Shown: positions 52,938 to 60,665 of the stretch, piece by piece
Layout of the letters: every line of letters begins with the position of its first letter
Position numbering within the stretch: the first letter of the stretch is position 1
Source of the DNA: Chryseobacterium sp. YIM B08800
GTDB lineage: Bacteria > Bacteroidota > Bacteroidia > Flavobacteriales > Weeksellaceae
Assembly (NCBI RefSeq): GCF_026163565.1
Contig: NZ_JAPDKN010000025.1
Coordinates: 1-64,000 of the forward strand
DNA: 64,000 nucleotides
Direction of reading: 5' to 3'
Notes under the pieces: generated by a model
Databases searched by the model: none
What the model was told of the DNA's origin: nothing
What the model saw: only the letters and a program-made list of their open reading frames with translations
Program-made: the position numbers and the translations under genes

Positions 52938-53564
52938 CTATATTTCATTCATCAATTCCTGAAACTTTTCAGCAAACAATCCAATATGAAAACCATCCAT
53001 CAATCCGTGATGCGCATGAATAGAGACAGACATTAATTTTTTACCATTATTTTCGGTTACTTTACCAAAAGATATTTTGGGGCAACTGTCCGGAAATGTA
53101 AAACTTCTTGCATGAGAAAGTGAAGTAAAATCAAACCACGGAACAGCAGAAAAATGGATAACATTTTCTCCCGAACCTGCAGGAATCAAGCCTGTAGATT
53201 GCTGTACTCTTACAATTTCTTCTTTTGCATTTTGGTTAAATAATTCTTCGTTTTTATCATAATCCATATAAGAGAAACCAAAGGTTTCATCGGGTCTGTT
53301 GATGGTTGCAGAAGCATTGATCTGATCAAACAGATATACCTCTTTATCAATAATTCTATAACGGAAGTTTTCTATTGCATTGGCAGCTTTTAAAGATCTG
53401 TACAGATAATAAAGGAAAAAAGAGTTTCCTTTTGCCTTTGCTTGTTGATAGGCTAAAGTACAGTCGATCGTAATGTTTACTCCAAAAAAAGGTTCTTCAA
53501 ATTTTGAAAAAAATAGAAAATGGTCTTTTCTTTTCCATTCCTCTTGCTTAATAAGCTGTTTCAT
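52938..53564 (-). CDS. Chloramphenicol acetyltransferase-like protein
   Basis: This 208-residue protein matches the classical trimeric CAT family: the N-terminal W.RKDHF..F, the central FSAVPWFDFTSL, and the active-site motif HAHHGLMDGFH with catalytic histidine near residue 186. It should transfer an acetyl group from acetyl-CoA to chloramphenicol or a similar acceptor. All key residues are present, so it looks active. It is divergent from a Crp/Fnr regulator. Whether it is intrinsic or acquired cannot be told; no mobile element is nearby. Confidence 0.9.
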   Translation of the reverse strand: MKQLIKQEEWKRKDHFLFFSKFEEPFFGVNITIDCTLAYQQAKAKGNSFFLYYLYRSLKAANAIENFRYRIIDKEVYLFDQINASATINRPDETFGFSYMDYDKNEELFNQNAKEEIVRVQQSTGLIPAGSGENVIHFSAVPWFDFTSLSHARSFTFPDSCPKISFGKVTENNGKKLMSVSIHAHHGLMDGFHIGLFAEKFQELMNEI

Positions 53565-53696
53565 ATTTTATTAAATTTTATATTAAAAATTGATGAGAAT
53601 CACTAATTTTATTTCTCAGCAGTATTGTGTATTTTTCTGCCGCAAATTTCAACCTATATAAAAAATCCCGAAAGGACATTTGTCCCAAATAAGAAT

Positions 53697-54263
53697 ATGT
53701 TACGCACAAACCAGACATTTTTAGATTTTATTACAAAACTTTACGAGAAACAGGAGAGAAAAGAAGACGTGATTTTGAAACAGTTTGCAAAAGGAGAAAG
53801 ACTTTTGATGCAGAACGACAAATCATCCAAAGTCATGTTGATGAAAGATGGGATTGTAAAATGCTATTTCAGTGAAGAAAACGATAAAGAATTTATTCTT
53901 GAATTTTTAGGAAAAGGTGAAATTCTTGGCGAGATAGAATGCATTAGAAACATTCCCTGTTTATGCAATATCGAAGCGATGACCGATGCTTCGGTGTATG
54001 CGTTGTCGGTTCCTTACTTTCGCGAGTTGTTAAAAAATAATTTAGAACTCAATGCTCTGCTCGTCGATGCTTTTGCAGAACGCATTGTGAATACTTCAAA
54101 ACGGGCGTCTTTCCAACAATTATACACAGTTGAGCACAGTTTACGGAAACTTTTAGAACTTCAGTCAAAACAGGATATTCAGCTTTCTAAAGAAGATTTA
54201 GCAGCGTATTTAGGCATTTCTGTGAGAAGTTTAAATCGAAGTTTGAAAAATTTAGCTGATTGA
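53697..54263 (+). CDS. Crp/Fnr family transcriptional regulator
   Basis: This 188-residue protein has a cyclic-nucleotide-binding-like domain (FAKGERLLMQNDKSSKVMLM to about residue 120) and a C-terminal winged HTH (LSKEDLAAYLGISVRSLNRS). The ATG at 53697 is chosen. A TTG at 53625 would add 24 residues of no likeness to the family. It is divergent from the CAT-like gene, so it may control it, which is inference. Confidence 0.86.
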   Translation: MLRTNQTFLDFITKLYEKQERKEDVILKQFAKGERLLMQNDKSSKVMLMKDGIVKCYFSEENDKEFILEFLGKGEILGEIECIRNIPCLCNIEAMTDASVYALSVPYFRELLKNNLELNALLVDAFAERIVNTSKRASFQQLYTVEHSLRKLLELQSKQDIQLSKEDLAAYLGISVRSLNRSLKNLAD

Positions 54264-54667
54264 TGCAAAGTTTTTTACTTTCAAAATTGCTTAAACTTTA
54301 TGAGTAAAAAAGGGGAAAAGTACGCAAAACCTTTAAAAATCTTTGATTTTTATTCTTTTGAGAGCTATGATTATCTAATAATAGCATTATAATTGTCTTT
54401 TGTTCCTTTTGCGGTTAAATCTAAAATTAGTTTAAATAGACTTTTTAAAATCTGCTTAATTTGCCCAATCAGCGAGAAAATTATTTTTTAAAGTCATAAT
54501 ATTGGTTTCCTGTATATCAAATTTCTTTCAAATTCTCCAACATGAAAGAGCAGGATGCTGTAAAGTCTCGGAATGTTTATTTTTATGAAAATGAAATGAA
54601 AGAATAATTTTCTTTCTAATTGTTTGTAATATGTCATTATTCAAATGCCTTTGGACTCTTTGCTGAG

Positions 54668-54695
54668 TGAAATCGAAGATTCGACGAAGTCAAAC
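54668..54695. repeat. 28-nt dispersed repeat, copy 2 (inverted)
   Basis: It is the exact reverse complement of 1388-1415. It overlaps the start of the CTTTGCG-type repeat that follows. Confidence 0.75.
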
Positions 54696-54757
54696 GCCTT
54701 TGCGAATTTTAAAAGCAGTTAGTAGTAAAAAAATCTTTGCGAACTTTGCGTTAAATA
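54694..54757 (+). repeat. CTTTGCG-type repeat, copy upstream of GH28
   Basis: It contains ACGCCTTTGCGAA, AGTAGTAAAAAAATCTTTGC and AACTTTGCGTTAAA. A near copy with the same word order is at 63486-63548, before the last gene. Both lie upstream of pectin-locus genes in the same orientation. Confidence 0.6.
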
Positions 54758-54868
54758 AAGTATTGTGATAATTTACAGATAATCAATTTGAAAATTATTT
54801 TACTGATTTTTGTGTTTTTTAAACAACTATTCACAAGGATCAAAATCATACAGCAATATAAATACATT

Positions 54869-56245
54869 ATGAAATTTCCAAATACATCCAAATTTCTTGG
54901 CTCTCTCTTGATTCTCGCTTTATGCTCAACCGGATTAAAAAGTCAGGATAAATTCCCGGACGGAACCGCAATTCCAAAATGGTTTAAAGAAAACAAACCA
55001 ACAGACATCAATAAACTAGGTAAGAAATACATCATCACAGATTTTGGTGTAAAGAATGACAGTACCATTCTTCAGACAAAACAGGTTCAGAATATTATCG
55101 ATGAAGCTTCAAAAAACGGAGGTGTAATCGTTATACCAAAAGGAACTTTTCTCATCAGTTCGCTTTTCTTTAAACAAGGCACACATTTATATTTAGAAAA
55201 CGGAGCAAAATTAAAAGGAAGTGATGATATCAATGACTTTCCTGTAGTGACAACCAGAATGGAAGGTCAAACTGTGAAATATTTTCCGGCTTTAATCAAT
55301 GCAGACGGATTAGATGGCTTCACAATTTCAGGAAAAGGAACTTTGGATGGAAACGGACTTCGTTTCTGGAAATCATTCTGGAAAAGAAGAGAATGGAATC
55401 CTAAATGTACCAATATGGATGAAATGAGACCGAGAATTATCTATGTTTCCAATTCAAAAAATATTCAGATTGAAGGAATTACCGTGAAAAATTCGCCGTT
55501 CTGGAGCACGCATTATTACAAATCTCAATTTGTAAAATTATTAAACTTAACGATTTTAGCGCCAAAAGAACCTGTAAAAGCACCAAGTACAGACGCCATC
55601 GACATCGATGCCTGTTCAAATTTGTTAGTTAAAAACTGTTATATGTCGGTAAACGACGATGCCATTGCTTTGAAAGGCGGAAAAGGTCCAAAAGCAGATG
55701 TTGACCCGAATAACGGAGAAAACAGAAACATCATCATCGAAGACAATACTTTCGGATTCTGCCATTCTGCGCTTACTTGTGGAAGCGAATCGATTCACAA
55801 CTACAACATTATTTTCAGAAATTCTACGGTGAAAGATGCATCAAGGTTATTGCACTTGAAAATGCGTCCAGACACGCCTCAACATTATGAGTACATCACT
55901 TTAGAAAATATCAAAGGAAATGTAAAAACCTTCATTTACGCAAAAGGATGGAATCAGTTTTTTGATTTAAAAGGCGAAGAAAGACCGAGAAAAGGATTGG
56001 CAAATAATATTACTATCAAAAACATTGATTTAAGTTGTGAAACAGCGTTTTCTATTGAAAAATCAGATTTGTTTGATTTAAAAGATTTCACTTTTGAAAA
56101 TTTTAAAGTTAAAGTTCTGAAACCTGAAATGCAAAACCTGAATTATATTCAGAATTTAAAACAAAAAAATATTAAGGTGGAGCAAGTTGCTTCTCTCACA
56201 CAATCTTACGATAAAAAAGACGATTCCGATATTGCTGCAAAATGA
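54869..56245 (+). CDS. Glycoside hydrolase family 28 (polygalacturonase-like)
   Basis: This 458-residue secreted enzyme has a signal peptide (FLGSLLILALCSTGLKSQ) and the right-handed beta-helix motifs of GH28: STDAIDID (NTD-type), NDDAIALKGG (two catalytic aspartates), FCHSALTCGSES (G-H-type, with C before H) and LHLKMRPD (RIK-type). It should cut galacturonide or rhamnogalacturonan-type bonds in pectin. The start at 54869 gives a proper signal peptide. Its stop overlaps the next start by 4 nt (ATGA). Confidence 0.9.
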   Translation: MKFPNTSKFLGSLLILALCSTGLKSQDKFPDGTAIPKWFKENKPTDINKLGKKYIITDFGVKNDSTILQTKQVQNIIDEASKNGGVIVIPKGTFLISSLFFKQGTHLYLENGAKLKGSDDINDFPVVTTRMEGQTVKYFPALINADGLDGFTISGKGTLDGNGLRFWKSFWKRREWNPKCTNMDEMRPRIIYVSNSKNIQIEGITVKNSPFWSTHYYKSQFVKLLNLTILAPKEPVKAPSTDAIDIDACSNLLVKNCYMSVNDDAIALKGGKGPKADVDPNNGENRNIIIEDNTFGFCHSALTCGSESIHNYNIIFRNSTVKDASRLLHLKMRPDTPQHYEYITLENIKGNVKTFIYAKGWNQFFDLKGEERPRKGLANNITIKNIDLSCETAFSIEKSDLFDLKDFTFENFKVKVLKPEMQNLNYIQNLKQKNIKVEQVASLTQSYDKKDDSDIAAK

Positions 56246-59097
56246 GTTGTTTTTCCAAAATATTCGTTCTTTTATGTTTATGCTCTCAATTATTGCATTC
56301 TCAATCTAAGGAAATCCAATTCCTGAGCGGGAAAGATTCTGAGCATACCAAAGAATGGGATTTTTGGATAAACGGTGGACGAAAATCAGGAATCTGGGAT
56401 AAAATTCAGGTTCCTTCTCAATGGGAACAGCAAGGTTTTGGTTCATACAATTACGGACGAGATTATGTAACCTACGGCAAAAATTTTAAATTTAATGACG
56501 AAGTAGGTTTTTATAAACACCATTTTTCAGTTCCAAATTCCTGGAAAGGAAAAACCATCAACATCGTTTTTGAAGGTTCAATGACCGATACCGAAGTGAA
56601 AATCAACGGAAAATCAGCCGGAGCAATTCACCAGGGTGCTTTTTATGAATTTAAATATGATATTTCAGATAAATTAAATTTCGGGAAAGAAAATATTTTA
56701 GAAGTCAAAGTTTCCAAAATGTCGGCTGATAAATCGGTCAACAATGCAGAACGTCTCGCTGATTATTGGGTTTTGGGCGGGATTTTCAGACCTGTTTATT
56801 TAGAAGCAACTTCAAAAGAACATATTTCCTGGACAGCGATTGATGCAAAAGCAGACGGAACTTTTCGTTCAAATATTTATTTAAAAGGAATCCAATCCGC
56901 CAATACTATAAAGGTTGAATTATTTGATGTTAAAAATAATTTAGTCGGCGAATCTCAGGTTCAAATTCAGAAAGGAGATACTTTAAAACAGATTCAGTTC
57001 TCCCTTAAAAACCCAAAACTTTGGACGGCGGAAACACCGAATTTGTACAAAGCAAAATTCACTTTAAACAAAAACAGAAAAACAATCTTTCAGTCCGAAG
57101 AAAAATTCGGTTTTCGAACGATAGAAATCAAAAAAGGTGACGGAATTTTTATCAACGGAACAAAGGTAAAAATGAAAGGCATCAATCGTCACGTTTGGTG
57201 GCCGGAAACGGGTAGAGCAGTCAATGAAGACATCGATTTAATGGACGTTCAGCTCATCAAAGAAATGAATATGAACGCCGTTCGTTGCTCTCATTATCCA
57301 CCGAATAAATCATTTTTAAAAATTTGTGATTCGCTCGGTTTATATGTTTTGGATGAATTGGCAGGTTGGCAAAAAAAATACAGCACAGAAGTTGGCAAAA
57401 AGCTGGTGAAAGAAATGGTTATAAGAGATGCAAACCATCCTTCCATTATTTTCTGGAGCAACGGAAACGAAGGCGGACATAATTTTGATTTGGATTCCGA
57501 ATTTGCAAAATATGACTTGTCAAATCGACCTGTAATTCACGCACATCATAAACCAGGAAATGCTTTCAACGGAATCGACTGCAATCATTACGAAGATTAT
57601 TACAGCACAAAAAATATCCTTGAAGGCGAAAATATTTATATGCCGACCGAGTTTTTACACGCACAAGATGACGGCGGTGGCGGAACTTCTTTAACTGATT
57701 ATTGGGAACTGCATTGGAACTCAAAAAAAGGAGCGGGCGGTTTTCTGTGGGCTTTCGTGGATGAAGGTTTGGTACGAACGGATTTTAACAATCAGATTGA
57801 TGTGAACGCAATTAACGCTCCCGACGGAGTTTTGGGGCCACATCGTGAGAAAGAAGGCAGTTTTTACGCCATCCGTGAAATTTACAGTCCGGTAAAAATT
57901 GATTTGAAATCCTTACCAAATGATTTTAATGGAGTCATTCCCGTGGAAAACCGTTATCATTTTACGAATATTAATGAGCTACAGTTTAAATGGAAATTAG
58001 TGAAATTTAAAAATCCTTTTGATTCAGAAGCAGGATTTGATTTGGCTAACATGAGGAAAGTATCTTTACCAAATATTAAGCCTACAGAAAAAGGGCAGCT
58101 CAATCTTCGATTACCGGAAAATTGGAAAGAAAACGATGCTTTATTCCTTACAGCAACCGATATTTTCGGAAAAGAAATTTACACTTGGACTTGGAAATTG
58201 AAGTCAAATGATGGGATTTCAAAACAATTTTCAAAAGCTTTAATCAAAGAATTTTCAGTCTCGATTATAGAAAACGATTCATTATTTATTTTAAAATCAG
58301 ACGAAAAAGAATTTTCCATCGGGAAAAAAGATGGCTTATTAAAATCAGTCATTGTCGATAGAAAAGGCAAAAAAATGACCTTCAAAAATGGACCTGTTTT
58401 CGTAAACGGAACTATGGAATTATCATCCATTAAATCTTTTGTAGAAGGACAAAATCAACTGATTGAAGTCAATTATAAAAACGGAAACAAAATAATTTGG
58501 AAACTAAATCCAAACGGAATTTTAGAATTAAATTATGAATATTCTTTGTCCGGAGATTATCATTTTTCGGGCGTAAGTTTCGATTATCCTGAAAATTATG
58601 TCATCAACGCAAAATGGCTCGGAAAAGGACCTTATCACGTTTGGAAAAACCGTTTACAAGGACAAACTTATAATGTTTGGCAGAATTTGAAAAACTCAAC
58701 AAGAACAGGACAATCACCATGGATTTATCCTGAATTTAAAGGCTATTTTGATGATATTTCGTGGCTACAGTTGGATACTGCAGAAGGAAAAATAACAATC
58801 GGAACAAAAGAAGAAAAAATGTTCGTCAGACTTTTTGATTTTTACGGAATCTACGGAGCGGAAGGTTATCCGAAATTGCCAAGCGGAAATATTTCATTTT
58901 TGGATGCAATTCCACCGTTGGGAACTGTTTTAGCGTTTAATATTAACGATAAAACCGAATCTTTAGGATTAGAAAGCGAACCAAATCATCTGAACGGAAC
59001 GTTTAAAAGAACTTTGTATTTCTACTTCGGATTGCCGGATTTGGGCGATGAAAATAAACAGTTTACCATGCCAAAAGAAAATATTTTAACGGATTAA
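56242..59097 (+). CDS. Glycoside hydrolase family 2
   Basis: This 951-residue secreted enzyme has a signal peptide (FVLLCLCSQLLHSQ), the GH2 sugar-binding, immunoglobulin-like and barrel domains, and a long C-terminal beta part. The acid/base site is in IIFWSNGNEGGHN near residue 408; a likely nucleophile lies in MPTEFLHAQDDGG. It resembles beta-galactosidase or glucuronidase types, and in this locus would remove galactose-type side chains of rhamnogalacturonan I. The substrate is inference. It overlaps the GH28 gene by 4 nt. Confidence 0.9.
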   Translation: MSCFSKIFVLLCLCSQLLHSQSKEIQFLSGKDSEHTKEWDFWINGGRKSGIWDKIQVPSQWEQQGFGSYNYGRDYVTYGKNFKFNDEVGFYKHHFSVPNSWKGKTINIVFEGSMTDTEVKINGKSAGAIHQGAFYEFKYDISDKLNFGKENILEVKVSKMSADKSVNNAERLADYWVLGGIFRPVYLEATSKEHISWTAIDAKADGTFRSNIYLKGIQSANTIKVELFDVKNNLVGESQVQIQKGDTLKQIQFSLKNPKLWTAETPNLYKAKFTLNKNRKTIFQSEEKFGFRTIEIKKGDGIFINGTKVKMKGINRHVWWPETGRAVNEDIDLMDVQLIKEMNMNAVRCSHYPPNKSFLKICDSLGLYVLDELAGWQKKYSTEVGKKLVKEMVIRDANHPSIIFWSNGNEGGHNFDLDSEFAKYDLSNRPVIHAHHKPGNAFNGIDCNHYEDYYSTKNILEGENIYMPTEFLHAQDDGGGGTSLTDYWELHWNSKKGAGGFLWAFVDEGLVRTDFNNQIDVNAINAPDGVLGPHREKEGSFYAIREIYSPVKIDLKSLPNDFNGVIPVENRYHFTNINELQFKWKLVKFKNPFDSEAGFDLANMRKVSLPNIKPTEKGQLNLRLPENWKENDALFLTATDIFGKEIYTWTWKLKSNDGISKQFSKALIKEFSVSIIENDSLFILKSDEKEFSIGKKDGLLKSVIVDRKGKKMTFKNGPVFVNGTMELSSIKSFVEGQNQLIEVNYKNGNKIIWKLNPNGILELNYEYSLSGDYHFSGVSFDYPENYVINAKWLGKGPYHVWKNRLQGQTYNVWQNLKNSTRTGQSPWIYPEFKGYFDDISWLQLDTAEGKITIGTKEEKMFVRLFDFYGIYGAEGYPKLPSGNISFLDAIPPLGTVLAFNINDKTESLGLESEPNHLNGTFKRTLYFYFGLPDLGDENKQFTMPKENILTD

Positions 59098-59099
59098 TA

Positions 59100-60422
59100 A
59101 TGAAAAATAGATTAGGATTTTTAATGTCTTTTATTTGTTCGTTGATGTTTGCTCAACAAACAACTTTCAAATTTGATTTTGGTGGAAACAGAGTTGAAAA
59201 AGGTTTCATTCCAATTAATTCAACATCAAAATTTGACAGAAAAATCGGTTACGGCTTTATGGATATTTCGGGTTTAAAATCTGTTGACAACGGCGGCAAT
59301 GCTTTGACCGGAGATTTTATTACAAGTGACAAGCCTTTTTATTTTTCGATGGTGATACCTGAAGGAAATTATGATATCAAACTGAATCTTGGGGATACAA
59401 AAAGAGGTTCTGAAACCACAGTCCGTGTAGAAAACCGTCGTTTGATGTTGAATGATATTAAAACAAAACATGGTGAAATTGTTGAAAAACAAATTACCGT
59501 TCATGTAAAAGACAGCATTATCCGAAATCAAAATGGCGAAAAAATCGGAATTGTAAAATTAAAACCAAGAGAAACAAAATATTTACACTGGGACAATCTT
59601 TTAACGATTGAATTTAATGATAAAGCTCCGAAAGTTTGTTCAGTCATTATTCAGCCCAACAAAACGGCAAAGACCATTTATTTAACTGGCGATTCAACAG
59701 TTGTGGATGCGCAGTACGAGCCGTGGGCTTCGTGGGGACAAATGTTACCGTATTTTTTCGTTCCAAATGAAGTGGTAATTGCCAATTATGCCGAAAGTGG
59801 AGAAACCTTAAAAGCCTTTGAAGACCGCCATCGAATCGATAAAATCTGGAATAAAATAAAACCGGGAGATTATTTGTTCATTCAATTCGGACACAATGAC
59901 CAAAAAGCAGGAAATAGTACGAAATCCGGCTACAGAAAACGTTTGAAAGAATGGATTTTAAAAGCCAAAGAACTGGGTGCAATTCCGGTTTTGGTAACTT
60001 CTATGAACCGTCGGGTTTTTGATGAAAACAATAAAATTGTGAATACTTTAGATGATTTTCCTGATGCAATGCGGGAAATTGCGAAAGAAGAAAAAGTTGA
60101 TTTAATTGATTTGAATGCGTTGAGCAAAACCCTATTCGAAGCAATGGGACCGGAAGCGGCGAAGAAAGCATTTGTTTATTATCCTGCGAATTCTTACCCA
60201 AATCAACCAACAGCTTTGGCGGATGATACGCATTTTAATCCTTATGGAGCTTATGAATTGGCGAAATGTGTAGTGAAATCTATCGTTGACCAAAACTTGC
60301 CTTTGAAGAAATTTATTTCAAAAAATTATAAAAATTTTAACCCAAATAAACCTGATGATATTAAAAAATTCCATTGGCCGGAATCTGTTTTTATGGAATC
60401 TTTAAAACCCGATGGAAATTAA
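59100..60422 (+). CDS. SGNH esterase, rhamnogalacturonan acetylesterase type (CE12-like)
   Basis: This 440-residue secreted protein has a signal peptide (FLMSFICSLMFAQ), an N-terminal beta domain (to about residue 190) and an SGNH hydrolase domain. The motifs are GDSTV (serine), GHND (oxyanion) and DDTHFNPYG (Asp-His). The order and the SWGQMLPYFF stretch match rhamnogalacturonan acetylesterases. It should remove acetyl groups from the galacturonate of RG-I. It starts 2 nt after the GH2 stop, so the three genes form one operon. Confidence 0.9.
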   Translation: MKNRLGFLMSFICSLMFAQQTTFKFDFGGNRVEKGFIPINSTSKFDRKIGYGFMDISGLKSVDNGGNALTGDFITSDKPFYFSMVIPEGNYDIKLNLGDTKRGSETTVRVENRRLMLNDIKTKHGEIVEKQITVHVKDSIIRNQNGEKIGIVKLKPRETKYLHWDNLLTIEFNDKAPKVCSVIIQPNKTAKTIYLTGDSTVVDAQYEPWASWGQMLPYFFVPNEVVIANYAESGETLKAFEDRHRIDKIWNKIKPGDYLFIQFGHNDQKAGNSTKSGYRKRLKEWILKAKELGAIPVLVTSMNRRVFDENNKIVNTLDDFPDAMREIAKEEKVDLIDLNALSKTLFEAMGPEAAKKAFVYYPANSYPNQPTALADDTHFNPYGAYELAKCVVKSIVDQNLPLKKFISKNYKNFNPNKPDDIKKFHWPESVFMESLKPDGN

Positions 60423-60445
60423 TTGCTGTGAATAAAGATATGCAG

Positions 60446-60526
60446 TTTGTCATTCAGAACGAAACGAAGTGTAGTGAAGAATCTCAATTTTAAATAGATT
60501 TCTCGTTCCTCGAAATGACAAACGCC
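60446..60526. repeat. Dispersed palindromic repeat (GTCATTCAGAACGA type)
   Basis: TTTGTCATTCAGAACGAAAC and TCGTTCCTCGAAATGACAAA form imperfect inverted arms about 50 nt apart. It belongs to a common Bacteroidota intergenic family and stands between the esterase and GH106 genes, which have 243 nt between them. Confidence 0.55.
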
Positions 60527-60665
60527 TAAAGCAAAGGTTTAAAAATGAAAACCAAGGTTTTCAAAACTTAAGTGTTCTTCTCAAAAGTCGAATCACAAAC
60601 TTAAAATAACTAATGTGTATAAAAACTTTTGTGACTTTTGTGGTTCAAAATAAAAAGTTAAAAAA

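Larger units (their letters stand above)
54264..54868 (+). other. 605-nt intergenic region before the pectin locus
   Basis: No gene is seen in this stretch. It holds the inverted copy of the 28-nt repeat (54668-54695) and the CTTTGCG-type repeat (54694-54757). The longer reading of the next gene from a TTG at 54788 is not convincing. Confidence 0.5.
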
